Source: a virus
Virus record (IMG/VR): IMGVR_UViG_3300025168_000106
Span: 1-55,591 of that record
Direction: 5' to 3' (one strand)
Length of the DNA stretch: 55,591 nucleotides
The position numbers were made by a program, and so were the translations under genes. Below are positions 17,701 through 27,600 of this stretch, piece by piece. Below the pieces are notes generated by a model that ran no database searches, was not told where the DNA came from, and saw only the letters and a program-made list of their open reading frames with translations. Position 1 is the stretch's first letter, and each line of letters begins with the position of its first letter.

Positions 17701-19397
17701 GTTTTGCTTTCGGAAACGGAGTAGAGAGTTATAAGATTCGTGACTCCATGTCAGGGCGAGCTCTTGCTCTTGGGAATAGAGTTACTACAGTAGCTGCTCA
17801 AGATTTTAAGAGAGCAGACCGATTTGCAGATATGACCTATAGCGGGGTCTTTAATAATGAGTTTAACTTAAATAAGTTAAATGAGTTTAACCTTGGTCTA
17901 GCAAACTATAAAACTTTAGAAGAGTCTTTCGGTCCTATCGAAAAAATGTTTGCTCAAGACACCAATATCCTTGTCCTTCAAGAGGATAAGATATCGTATG
18001 TACTTGCAAGTAAGAATCTTATCTCAGACTCTACGGGAGGAGGGGTAGTAGCTTCTATACCTGAAATTTTAGGTACTCAGATAGCTAGAATAGAAGAGTT
18101 TGGTATCAGTAATAACCCTGAAAGTTTTGCTCAATGGGGACCGTCTAAATACTTTACGGATGCCAAAAGAGGAGCTGTTATACAACTCACAGGAAGTGGA
18201 CCTTCTGAATCTCTTGTAGTGGTATCCGAAGCAGGTATGAGAAGTTGGTTTAGGGATATGTTCATCTCAAACTTTACTTCTCAAAAACTTGGCGGGTATG
18301 ACCCATATATGAACGAGTATGTTCTTGGAAATAACCTTACTTCTCTACCTAAAGAAATTTCATGTATACAGTGTGGAATAACTAAAACATATAATATAAA
18401 AGGTAAAAACATAAGTGCTTGCTACAACCTTGGAGGGACGGTAGGCGATGTAGTAATCTCTTGGCCTACTCCCTTTGTAAGCGACACTTTTTCTTTTACC
18501 ACTACTTATAACGGTGTTACGACTACTCATGCGGCTTTTAACTCTGCAGGTACTGTAACGATTGTAAAAAACTCTGTTGCAGCCGAACAGTTGGATATTG
18601 TATTCTCCGTTCCTTCATCATCCGATACTGCTTTGGTTAATTTTTCAGTAGCGTGTCCTGTAGCAGATACCATTAATATTATTTTAGTTACTCTAACTAA
18701 TAATTCCGATGCAGGCAAAACAATTCATAATCAATATCGTTGGACAGATGGAGTATTTTCTTCTCCTACTCATTCGAATCAGATTTCATTTTTAACCTCT
18801 ACATCCTCTCGTGTAGTATCTCAGTATTCTCAGATAACAGGACCTCAAGGAGCGGGGATTATACCTGCTCAGGGAGCTACGGTGTATTTAATTTCGGATA
18901 AGCAATCGACAGATGATTACAATTTAAACGTAGCTACAGATAAGTTTTTATGGCTAAGGAGCTCTACTTTATATCCAAATACTGAAGCAGGTATAGGAAA
19001 TTTACTTACTGCTGCAGCGACTCTTACCCCTACGGGAACTACGCCTACTTTCTCGGCAAACTTCCCTATGCCCGCAGCAAATGATAATGACTACCTCTAT
19101 CTTGTTTGGAACTACTCAACAGCTACGGAAGTAAGTTTATGTTACAGTACTACAAGCCCATTCGATGCTTGTTGTGATTGTACATGCGCTACCGGAGAGT
19201 GCACGCAGTGGTTAGTAAGTAACACCACCTCTTCTCAAGTAGTTTTACGATACACAAATTGTGATGGAGTAAAAGGAACAACTATTACTTTGGGAGCTAA
19301 TAACAGTACTACCTTGTGTGCCGATGGAGTTATAAGTATTATTTCAGGACCAACCACAGGAGTTAATTTTACAATAACAAAGTGCGATTGCACATAA
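14706..19397 (+). CDS. large tail tube-nozzle ('muzzle' / stabilisation) protein
   Basis: A 1563-residue protein beginning NFIAGRMNKVVDERLIPDG, a start I associate with the stabilisation or muzzle protein of crAss-like and other Bacteroidetes podoviruses. It is beta-rich throughout, consistent with the propeller architecture of T7 gp12/P22 gp10-type nozzles. The C-terminal ~60 residues contain a Cys cluster (CCDCTC...C) and end in KCDCT, suggesting metal binding or disulfides. The upstream spacer is one base. The role is closing and extending the tail until DNA release. Confidence 0.75.
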   Translation: MANTIRNFIAGRMNKVVDERLIPDGEYIDALNIRLGSTESSEVGSVENSKGNDRLTTLEYIDGTVLSVDATCIGAYADGEQETMYWFIHDDNFSSVGATGKLDLIVSYNTETLILTYHLVSIDDGGGVNTTLNFSKTYLITGINLIDNLLFFTDDLNQPRRINVNKNYADPVSNIDGFSAEDILVIKAPPIAAPTIVPFNIQGEENYLEDRLISFAYRYKYKDNEYSAISQFSAPSFVPEQYQLSNESYLNEGMVNSTNACQVTYNSGGPLVVGIDLLFKEMTSDIIKVIEKINKVNDGIANNVFETFSFSNSKIFTVLPSSEILRLYDNVPLLAKAQTVMGNRLMYGNYVDGFDLKRRNAPTQFTYRTDLVSEPIGLKDLAYNRESSLYTWIANVNPNNSQLNLDLTNAVGNLKTGATIDLTLSFTHYNFANGNPTSPPVEESTDRQLNFLYTLTQNYNSVSELYASVDFQEKIGTVSNILPVYSATVPTSCSGLTLTDLFNCTITDSLQGGNPTPMYKYASGITGPGEPVLTTHDNGTDIISFQFPAMQFVSDVLNPGIFIFEYYSVSAISTSFSNLGSPKSLHSNRGYEIGIVYMDEFNRATTALVSPDNTIHVGCSKSAAKNSIKVTIPTTQEAPDFAKRYKFVIKPDEASYNTVYTSIFFYDPVTATDYFLLQGENAAKVEEGDRLIVKRDVDGPLNSCKYVTVLEKKAQEEDFILPTDSTGTVISVPQGVYMQTRSSEFNSSLTDAASLNPGTLNYCAGKDSFDNLEFVQRAYNFSALLDPAISAPDGDVYPIYDIPVGSSIRLRFEFSRKGTGDGNNACERRIYKFDETYISSETYGNIIDWWNGDNVGETIDDGEQEVGGDGDPIQNEYITPTTASVVNFYGITPSLNTNKYRWYMNPVSNEIRLALTGTRACGSVSNDNKKSCIKATIDVVRAENTIVFETEPVDALPDVWYESSESYSIDALGNHSGNVTNQNIAGNVSGVVDTAFFNCFAFGNGVESYKIRDSMSGRALALGNRVTTVAAQDFKRADRFADMTYSGVFNNEFNLNKLNEFNLGLANYKTLEESFGPIEKMFAQDTNILVLQEDKISYVLASKNLISDSTGGGVVASIPEILGTQIARIEEFGISNNPESFAQWGPSKYFTDAKRGAVIQLTGSGPSESLVVVSEAGMRSWFRDMFISNFTSQKLGGYDPYMNEYVLGNNLTSLPKEISCIQCGITKTYNIKGKNISACYNLGGTVGDVVISWPTPFVSDTFSFTTTYNGVTTTHAAFNSAGTVTIVKNSVAAEQLDIVFSVPSSSDTALVNFSVACPVADTINIILVTLTNNSDAGKTIHNQYRWTDGVFSSPTHSNQISFLTSTSSRVVSQYSQITGPQGAGIIPAQGATVYLISDKQSTDDYNLNVATDKFLWLRSSTLYPNTEAGIGNLLTAAATLTPTGTTPTFSANFPMPAANDNDYLYLVWNYSTATEVSLCYSTTSPFDACCDCTCATGECTQWLVSNTTSSQVVLRYTNCDGVKGTTITLGANNSTTLCADGVISIISGPTTGVNFTITKCDCT

Positions 19398-19406
19398 TCA
19401 TATCTA

Positions 19407-20351
19407 ATGGCAACTATCGGAACTTATTATTTAAACGGGCCTAACCTATTAACGTCAACGGGAATCTTTACTACCCCTGCGTTTACTACTTCTGCCCCTA
19501 ATGGATGGTATAGCCAAGAGGGAATTGTACGTCAGTTACAAAACGGCATTCTTCTTCCTAGAGCTCAATGTCCATCTTGTGATAGTCCCTGTGGCTCAAA
19601 CGTAGTTGACGGTCTTGCAGGCTATGGTTTGTATTTAGTGCCTGTAGATTTAGGTGCGGCTCAGGGAGCGGTTAAAGTTACTTTTGACCCTAAAGTTTAT
19701 CCTCAGGGGATACGAGCGATTTATAATAACACTGTCTTTAATAAATTTAGTTCGGAGCAAGATGGATATCATGGGACTACCGTAACAGATGGGTTAACAT
19801 ATATGGGAAATTCTGCTACTGCACCTGCTCTTCCTCTTCAAATATTACTGACAAATGAATGGGAGTATTTTAATGGAGCTTTTGCTCAAAATGGAACTAA
19901 CGTTGATATATTTGTTACACAGATTTCTTCCACAACAGGTAAAAGTCCCGACGAGTGTATTGCTTATATCCCAAAACCTTTAAGTAGTCCTTCAACGGTT
20001 CAGTTGCAAGTAGCACAGGTTATTAATAATCAAACCACTCCTAGTTGGAATTTAACTGTAGAATGCCCTACTAAACTTACACCTATCCCTAGTACTAGAG
20101 GGCTTACAACAAACCAAACTTGCAGTACGCTAGAGGGGTTAGACTTCACGATATATTTAGGTAAAGTTAGCGGAGCTGCTGACGAGCCCGTAGTTCACGA
20201 TTGGGTTTTTCAAGATGAAGATGCAGTACTCCCTAGAACTCCACCTGTTGGAACGACGGTCGGATACTATAAAATAGGAACAGCAGCGCAATATTGGCTA
20301 ATAGAGACAGACGTAAATGGAGTCATTACAGTTGTTACACCATGCCCATAA
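19407..20351 (+). CDS. tail protein with Cys-rich segment
   Basis: A 314-residue beta-rich protein. It opens with GTYYLNGPNLLTST and has a compact CPSCDSPCG segment near residue 57, followed by a pattern typical of tail-tip proteins in Bacteroidetes phages. A similar Cys bias occurs at the end of the upstream muzzle protein, so the two may share a metal-binding tail motif. It is nine bases after the muzzle stop. Assignment as a tail component rests on context. Confidence 0.55.
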   Translation: MATIGTYYLNGPNLLTSTGIFTTPAFTTSAPNGWYSQEGIVRQLQNGILLPRAQCPSCDSPCGSNVVDGLAGYGLYLVPVDLGAAQGAVKVTFDPKVYPQGIRAIYNNTVFNKFSSEQDGYHGTTVTDGLTYMGNSATAPALPLQILLTNEWEYFNGAFAQNGTNVDIFVTQISSTTGKSPDECIAYIPKPLSSPSTVQLQVAQVINNQTTPSWNLTVECPTKLTPIPSTRGLTTNQTCSTLEGLDFTIYLGKVSGAADEPVVHDWVFQDEDAVLPRTPPVGTTVGYYKIGTAAQYWLIETDVNGVITVVTPCP

Positions 20352-20360
20352 TAAAAAGAT

Positions 20361-21185
20361 ATGTCAGTAACTAAAACCAACTATACTCTAACTTTTAGTC
20401 CTCCCGCACAAGGGTGGCCTTCTTTCTATTCCTTTGTCCCTGAGTGGATGCAGGGCATGAATCAATACTTCTATTCTTTTTCAGGAGGCAATCTATGGAG
20501 ACATAACACTAACGAGACAAGGAATAATTACTATGGGGCTCAATACAATGCTACCCTACAAAGTGTTTTCAACCAAGAGCCTGTAGTAAATAAACTCTTT
20601 AAGACCTTATCTTTAGAAGGAGACCACGCTTGGGCCGCTACTTTTGTTAGCGAGCTGCAGACTACAGGATTTATTGATTCAGATTACTTTGTAGAAAAAG
20701 AATCTGATTGGTTTGCTTTTCTGAGAAACCAAGGTACTACACCTGCTTCTCCTGCACAAGAGTTTCCCCTTCGCTCGGCTAATGGTATCGGGAATAGCGT
20801 AACTGCTGTACAATCACCTGCAACGGTTGTCACCTTTTCTTTCCCTTTAACTCGACCTATTGGAAGTATCCCTAGTATAGGAGATAGCATCTACTATGGT
20901 GTCCCTGTTGCATTCCCGGCTGTCCTTGCTCCTGTATACTTAGGGCAAATTACATCTATCAATGTTGATATTCCAAATTCAATAAACACTATAGTAGTAC
21001 AGCAAGAGGTTGGTGTGGGAGTTATCCCTACCGCACAAGTAAACTACGTCATGTCTCTTAAGAACCTTGTAGCGGAGTCTCATGGTATCCTTGGGCACTA
21101 TGGTGTGTTCACTCTTACTAACATAGATACAGAGGCTGTAGAGTTATTTGCAGTTAAGTCTGAGGTCATGAAATCTTATCCTTAA
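20361..21185 (+). CDS. tail / muzzle-associated structural protein
   Basis: A 274-residue protein rich in aromatic residues. The segment WPSFYSFVPEWMQGMNQYF, followed by SGGNLWRHN, resembles sequences found in muzzle proteins of related phages. It may therefore be a separated domain of that family. The C-terminus ends in a beta stretch (LFAVKSEVMKSYP). It lies between tail and ejection genes. A structural role is inferred. Confidence 0.55.
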   Translation: MSVTKTNYTLTFSPPAQGWPSFYSFVPEWMQGMNQYFYSFSGGNLWRHNTNETRNNYYGAQYNATLQSVFNQEPVVNKLFKTLSLEGDHAWAATFVSELQTTGFIDSDYFVEKESDWFAFLRNQGTTPASPAQEFPLRSANGIGNSVTAVQSPATVVTFSFPLTRPIGSIPSIGDSIYYGVPVAFPAVLAPVYLGQITSINVDIPNSINTIVVQQEVGVGVIPTAQVNYVMSLKNLVAESHGILGHYGVFTLTNIDTEAVELFAVKSEVMKSYP

Positions 21186-21192
21186 AACACCG

Positions 21193-21200
21193 TATCTTTG
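21193..21200 (+). promoter_or_regulatory. Bacteroidetes-type promoter -7 element TATCTTTG, very close to the start codon
   Basis: It fits TAnnTTTG and ends only five bases before the ATG of the next gene. The transcript would be leaderless or nearly so if the usual -7 spacing holds. Confidence 0.65.
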
Positions 21201-21205
21201 AATTT

Positions 21206-21745
21206 ATGAGTACCGTCCTCTCTCCTGCTATTGACTTTAAGCATCTCCTCAGCACTTCTCCTGTGGACTTACTTTCTCATGTGCACCAAAATAGGGGTTT
21301 GATATGGGAAGAGATAGATACGTTTTCTCAACAAATATCTTCTATGGAGGGAGCCGCTATTCATCACACTCAAGAGATGGAGGAATCTTTTCCTTTAACT
21401 CATCATTTAGATAATGGGCTTTATACTCGTGAAGTATTTATGCCTAAAGGTTCTTTGGTTGTAAGTTTTATACACAAACAAAACCATCCATCTTTTTTTA
21501 TGTCAGGAGAGATGTCTATCCTCTTAGATACAGGAGAGGTAAAAAGAATTAAAGCTCCAATGAAAGTCATGACAGAGATAGGTACTCAGAGAGTGGCTTA
21601 TATGCATGAAGACTGCACTTGGACATGTGTATACCGAACTGATGCCACGACTATTGAGGAGGCAGAGGAAGAGGTATATACAGTAGATTTCCGGGAGTTA
21701 CCGGAACATATAATATTAAATAAACTTTTACTATGTCAGGACTAA
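21206..21745 (+). CDS. cupin-like beta protein of unknown role
   Basis: A 179-residue protein. Its central region reads as a jelly-roll: TREVFMPKGSLVVSFIHKQNHPSFFMSG, then LLDTGEVKRIKAP, MKVMTEIGTQRVAYMHED and CTWTCVYRTD. This is the strand order of a small cupin, with His residues that could bind a metal, but the full metal set is not certain. It overlaps the next gene by 13 bases. Similar cupin-like proteins occur in phage virion clusters. An enzymatic role is not supported. Confidence 0.5.
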   Translation: MSTVLSPAIDFKHLLSTSPVDLLSHVHQNRGLIWEEIDTFSQQISSMEGAAIHHTQEMEESFPLTHHLDNGLYTREVFMPKGSLVVSFIHKQNHPSFFMSGEMSILLDTGEVKRIKAPMKVMTEIGTQRVAYMHEDCTWTCVYRTDATTIEEAEEEVYTVDFRELPEHIILNKLLLCQD

Positions 21746-22575
21746 TAACAGGCATTGTCTCTTTAGGGATTACAGCTACTACTACAGGTATTTCTATGAG
21801 TCAGCAGAATAAAGCTAAAAAAGCACAGGGAAAAGCTGAAACAGCCGCAAGAGAGGCTATGGCAACGGCTCGTAAGCGTCTTGATGTAAACTATCAAGAG
21901 GCATCGTCTATAAATAAAGACCCATACACTATGGCTATAGAGGCTTCTTTACAGCAAGGGGCTAACGCTACTCAAGCGGCAAAAGAAACTCAAAGGGGAG
22001 CCGCTCAAGTAGGTAGGATTCAAGGTGCACAAAACCAAATGCTAGAGGGGCAGCGTGTGGCTTACGGTCAAGAGTTACAAGCGAGAGAGCAGCGTATACT
22101 TGATGAGGACAGTCGCTTAAGAGACATCAATACTCAGTTAGATATGGGAGAGATAGAAGGGGCACAGATGGCCGCAGCTGCTGAGGCAGATAATGCAGCT
22201 ATGGCAGGGCAAGATGTCGTAGCAGGATTGGGGAGTATGGCTCAACAGGCTGCAGGGATGGCTCCTTTGTATGCAAAGACAGGGTATAAATCTAAACAAG
22301 CCGCTTTTAATCAGACTGACGTAGCTAAAAAATCTGCTATGTTAGACGATGTTAATAAAGGACCTACAGTAGATTATTTAGGAAACCCTATAGACCAAAT
22401 TGCTAATCCATTTGCAGGAGTAGGAGCGATGGACAGGGGAGATTTTAGAAGATTTCAAAAAAACAATCCTTTGTTATGGGGTGGAGTAGCTTCTAGTAAA
22501 CAATATCAAAACGCTCTCTTTCCTCAAAACGCACTGCTAGAATCCCAAAGGTTGTTAGACCAAAACAAGAATTAA
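21733..22575 (+). CDS. ejection / internal virion protein candidate (T7 gp14-like position)
   Basis: A 280-residue protein. A short hydrophobic N-terminal stretch (LITGIVSLGITATTTG) is followed by a long Ala/Gln-rich helical region (residues 25-195) and a Gly/Pro-containing tail. Ala/Gln-rich helical proteins with one membrane-compatible segment, encoded before very large internal proteins, are typical of podovirus ejection proteins. The role (injected with the DNA, forming part of a trans-envelope channel) is inferred. Confidence 0.6.
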   Translation: MSGLITGIVSLGITATTTGISMSQQNKAKKAQGKAETAAREAMATARKRLDVNYQEASSINKDPYTMAIEASLQQGANATQAAKETQRGAAQVGRIQGAQNQMLEGQRVAYGQELQAREQRILDEDSRLRDINTQLDMGEIEGAQMAAAAEADNAAMAGQDVVAGLGSMAQQAAGMAPLYAKTGYKSKQAAFNQTDVAKKSAMLDDVNKGPTVDYLGNPIDQIANPFAGVGAMDRGDFRRFQKNNPLLWGGVASSKQYQNALFPQNALLESQRLLDQNKN

Positions 22576-22578
22576 ACG

Positions 22579-24657
22579 ATGGCTAATACTTATTTTAAAT
22601 ACGCAGAACGTAACGCTGAGAACAGGATAAATTGGGCTGACGTAGGGAAGGATATGACAGATATGCTTGCCGATGAAGCGCGAGTACGTGGAGAGAAAAA
22701 GGCTGCTATAGAAACAGATTTTAGAGAGTTTGGGAAAACATTAGCCGAGTCTCCTATGGGAAAAAGTGAAGGCTTTAATGAGTTCACCACTGACTTTTCT
22801 GATAGTGCTCAAGAGTATTCTTTGATGGTAAATAATATGCTTAAATCAGGAGATTTAAAACTGAGAGACTATAATAATATTCAAGCCAACTTAAAGCAAG
22901 GAACGTCTGAGGCATTTTCTATTGCCGAAGATTACAACAAAGCATACGAGGGTATGTTAGAGCGTGGAGAGATTGACCCTGCAACAGGTCTCCCTGCCGC
23001 TCAACTTTTAGAGCAGTATGTATTGGGTACAGTACAGGGTTTTGGAAACTACTCTAACCATCGCTTATGGATTAACCCTACTTCAGGACGGGTAAGTCTT
23101 GGGACTACACGCACTGATGAGGAAACGGGTGAGGTAACTATGGATAGGGATACCGGAAGTTTTATTGCTGTAAACGCTTTACGTAACCGTACACGAGCGC
23201 AGTACGATACATACGATTTGAATAAAATTAACGCTGCAAGGGTAGATACATTAGGAACGACTATTAATGCGGTTATGAGTGGTGGTGTAAAGACTAGAGA
23301 AAAAGCTTTAGAAAATGCTTCTGTGCGTCAAGTATTAGATGATTTTGCTGATGCTACTGTAGCTATACCTACTAACGTTAGCTCTATCCTTACTAACAGT
23401 TTAGGTACAAACCCTGCTAATGGACGTCTTTATGCTTTTACGGACAGCCCTGCAGACGCAGCAGCAGATGAGAACCTAATCCTCGTTATGGATAACCCTC
23501 TCCAAAAATCTGCGGGTTTACCTATGCCTGCATACTTGGATAGCCCTGAGGAACTTACAAAATATCTTAAGGAAAATTATACAGACCTTACTGCGGAACA
23601 GATAACACAGATTGTTGAGAACAATAAAAAGCAAGTAGACGTAGCTAGAGCTACAACAAAAACTTCTCTCGTAAGTATGCTAGACGATAAAGAGACTACT
23701 ATGCAAGAGTTTAACAATCAGGAGTATTATGGTGGTAAAGGTGAAAAGAGGAAGTCTGCAGCTGCGTCAGTAAAACGTATTGCCGATATCCATAACGGAA
23801 CTGAAAGTGAGTTTGATGCAGCTCTTCCATTTGTTCAAGGTCTTGACCCTAAAGTTAACAGAATATACATTAACCCTGACAACACTAATGAAGTTCTTAT
23901 AGATAGAATAGATAATGATGGTAATATAATTACCCTTGAGCCTTTCCTTAAGGGAGACAATACTGTAGATTTTGTAACAAGTATCTATACCACTCTTGGT
24001 CTTGATGAGAATCTTTTAGACCAAGCCCTTCTTGATTCAAAAATTTCTGAAAGGACCAATGCTGCGAGTACATTTGTAGGAGCAGCAGGAGACAGCCGGA
24101 CACGTAGTGTTATACAGATACCTAATTTTGACGACCCACTTCCCAATGATGAGAGTGACTATCCAAGGTTAGTATCTGACGTTCACAATGAAGCATTCGG
24201 AACGGACAAGAACGCTAAGGCGTACTCCAATGCGGAGCTTGAGTTCTTTTCTACAGTTGGTATTGAGAATGCCGAGATAAAGACACTAGAAGAAGATGAT
24301 ATTCAACAATATATTTCAGGTTCGAGAGCAATAGATTTTAATAACAACTCAGCCACTCAGCTCTTCATACCCGGTGTTATGACTATGCCTATCGTAATCC
24401 CTGATAACAACACCAAGGTAGAATTTGAAGCTATTAACCGCTTAATTCTTACTGCTAAAAGAAACGGAACTTTACTTACTCCGAATGATTTTGAAAATGT
24501 TTTTTCAGACTTTGAATACTACAATAACAAAGATATGGCAGACAAGGTACTAGGAATAGAGTGGAATAATGGAGATGGCCCTCAGCCCTTAACTGACGGA
24601 CAAGTAGATGCGGCTGTAACTGCACCTGTAACAACAGACACTTCATCATACAATTAA
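22579..24657 (+). CDS. ejection / cargo protein candidate (T7 gp15-like position)
   Basis: A 692-residue, mostly helical, acidic protein without cysteines of note, membrane segments or catalytic motifs. It starts three bases after the preceding candidate and ends five bases before the 3293-residue giant, matching the podoviral order of three internal virion proteins of rising size. The role as capsid cargo ejected at infection is inferred. Confidence 0.6.
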   Translation: MANTYFKYAERNAENRINWADVGKDMTDMLADEARVRGEKKAAIETDFREFGKTLAESPMGKSEGFNEFTTDFSDSAQEYSLMVNNMLKSGDLKLRDYNNIQANLKQGTSEAFSIAEDYNKAYEGMLERGEIDPATGLPAAQLLEQYVLGTVQGFGNYSNHRLWINPTSGRVSLGTTRTDEETGEVTMDRDTGSFIAVNALRNRTRAQYDTYDLNKINAARVDTLGTTINAVMSGGVKTREKALENASVRQVLDDFADATVAIPTNVSSILTNSLGTNPANGRLYAFTDSPADAAADENLILVMDNPLQKSAGLPMPAYLDSPEELTKYLKENYTDLTAEQITQIVENNKKQVDVARATTKTSLVSMLDDKETTMQEFNNQEYYGGKGEKRKSAAASVKRIADIHNGTESEFDAALPFVQGLDPKVNRIYINPDNTNEVLIDRIDNDGNIITLEPFLKGDNTVDFVTSIYTTLGLDENLLDQALLDSKISERTNAASTFVGAAGDSRTRSVIQIPNFDDPLPNDESDYPRLVSDVHNEAFGTDKNAKAYSNAELEFFSTVGIENAEIKTLEEDDIQQYISGSRAIDFNNNSATQLFIPGVMTMPIVIPDNNTKVEFEAINRLILTAKRNGTLLTPNDFENVFSDFEYYNNKDMADKVLGIEWNNGDGPQPLTDGQVDAAVTAPVTTDTSSYN

Positions 24658-24662
24658 ATTAA

Positions 24663-27600
24663 ATGAACGAGCAAGCAATCAGAGATTCGTATGAGCTATT
24701 TAAGACAGGAGGATACTCTAAGTCTTATGAGGAGTTTGTAACTCTCATTAACTCTAACCCTCAAGCTCTTGAGGATTCGTATACTCTATTTCAAACAGGT
24801 GGATATACTAAGGGAATGGAGGAGTATGAGTTATTGATGGGAGTAAAAAAAAAAGACGAGCCTATGGAATCTACTTCGGAAGATGGTTCTTTGGACTTGT
24901 CCGAAGAAGCTCCTGAAGCTTTATTTCCAAGCCCGGAACAGCAGGCTGTTAAAGACGAAGAGGTTTTACAATCTATACAACAAGGTCTTGTAGATGACGA
25001 TGCAGGCCCTTTTGAAAGAGAGGCTGCTCAAGCTCCTATTACAGATGCAAGAGGTCAGCAATGGGATGGGGTACCATTCAATGAACAAGAGGCGAGGATA
25101 AAAAAGGAGAAGAGAAAAGTGGAGGATGCCTCTATGGTAGAGCGCGACTTGATGGAAAAAGAAGCTGAAGCCTTAGAGTTAGATAAGGAACGTGCAGTGG
25201 CTTTATCTACTCCTGAAGTAGACCGTCAATTAGCTGAGGTAAACTCACAACTTGTGGGGTTAGAGGAAGACGAAGTAGTGGAGAAATTGCAGAATTTATT
25301 CAAAGGAAGGGGTTTTACATTTGAGAAGATAGGTTTAGGGTTGGACAGAATGCGTGTAAGAACCACTGATGGATTACACTCTATAGATATAGAACTAGAT
25401 AACTTCTTAACTTCTACTGATGTAGCGGAATCTGCAGAGCTTCAGACTTTTTTACGTACACATTTTAACCCTACTCGCTTTAGCGAGAATCAGGATAGTA
25501 TAACCAAAGCTTTTCGAGCGCAAGAGATGCGCGATAGCGAAAGATGGAATGAAGATGGTACACGCTCCACAGTAAAGTTCATGTCCTATGAAGAGGATGG
25601 AGTTCATAAGGTAGCTCCCACCCTGTTCCCTAAGAGCACCGTACAGCGCTCTTCTCCTCGTGCAGAGGATTGGTTAGAGCTAGATATGGATGCGGCTATT
25701 GCTGAAGCTGAGAGACGCAATGAGGTATTTACATTCGACTCTCAAGAAGAGGCTGAGGCTTTTGCGGAAGGCTCTTGGAAGGGTGTAAACTCGGTAGACT
25801 TAGAAGGACAGAAATATTACAATCAATATGGGAGAGATTACATCTCTGACAGTCAGGCTTTCGATAACTATTCAAAGGCAAAAGAGACCCGACTGTTTCT
25901 TGAGGAGGAATTAGCAATTCAACAGAGCTCTTTCTTTGGTGACGAAGGACAGTACGGTGACCTTACCGCTAGTGAGCAGGAAGCTTACGGAGAGTATTTC
26001 AGAAAAGACGGAAGCCTGCGTGGTGATGCACAGGATATTATTAATTCTCTTGATGAAGAAGAAGCTAATCTTTGGAATATAATAGATAGCGAGAACTACA
26101 TGGAGGTGCAAGATAACTTTGACACCTACCTTGAAAAGCGACATCAAGCCTCGGCTCAACAGGCGGCTAATATAAACTATGAGGCTAAGGCTATTGAGGA
26201 TGGATTAAATAATGTATCCTTAAATGAGTTTGGTATTACCCTAGACCAACTTAGCACATACCAACCTAAAGATGAAGCTGAGAGAGTAAGGCTTAATGAA
26301 GTAATAGAGATTCAAAACGCCCTTGAAACAAAAAAAGAACTTGCCGCCCTTCAATATGAGACGGCTCTAACTTACTTTGACGCCAAGGCAAACAAGGAAA
26401 TTGGAGTAGAGTTTGTAGATAATCTTGAAGGATGGTGGGTAGCCGTTTCTGATGGTTTTGCAAACGGACAAGCAGGGGATGTTATCTTGAATGCAGCTAT
26501 GGGTATCTATGGGGATGAAGCAGAAGATATGAATAGGGCTGCACAAAAAATGACAGACTATATGAATAGCGTTGACGGAAGACAGTCGAGAGCTATGTCT
26601 AGATTTAACTCTGCAGAGGACGGGTTTGGTCGTGAAGTAAGAAGTGCTTTAAGGCGTGACCCTGCAGAGGTGATAGCTACGTGGGCCGGAGCTTCTTTGG
26701 CGCAGATACTCCCTTATGGATGGAAAATTATACCAAGCTTTATCGCCACAGGTGCAGCCACAGGTGCAACTATTGGTGCAACAGGTCTTGTTACAGGTCC
26801 CGGAGGTGTTTTAACTATGGGAGCAGGTGCTCTTAGTGGAGGAATGTATGGATTTCGTGCGGGATATGCAATGACTAACTTGGTGTTAGAGTATACCAAT
26901 GGTGTTCTCGATGCGGGAAGAGAGCTTAAGTATAATATGAATGACCCTGAAGAGGCAGGGTTAGCTCTTCAAGACCCTGATGTGTGGGAACGTGGTAGAG
27001 AGCGTGGATTAAAACGTGGTATCCCAATCGCTCTAATGGATTTCCTAATGACAGGTCTTGCCGGTAAGGTCTTCAAACCTATCGCTGTAGCAAGTAAAGG
27101 AAGAAAAATTGCAAACTATACAGCGGAAGCTTTAACACTTGCCCCGGCATTTGAGGGTGCGGGAGAGTTTCTTGCTCAATTAAATGTAGGGGACGAGGTT
27201 TCTATGAAAGAAATTATAGCGGAAGCAGGAGGGTCAATAGGTATGAGTACCCCTTTCTCTGCTGTTAATATATATAAATCTACTCGTGGAAATTATAATC
27301 AAAAGATAGCAGAGAATCTGATGAACATGAAGCTGATGGCTAGTGAGCGAGCTTCGGATAAACAGATTCAATCGTGGAGCAATAGGATGCTTAAGTTAGG
27401 GAAAATTACCACGGAACAAAACCAAAGGATATTAGAGAATATAGGTCTCAGAAAAGAGGCTCAGGAGATACTTGATATTACAGGGCCTTCTCGTTTAGGT
27501 ATAAATAAAAAAGTGCAGACTAGACTGATGGAGCTTTTAGATATCCGTGCAGGACTTGACGCTACCACTAACTCTAGGAGTATATTTAGCGAAGAGCTTG

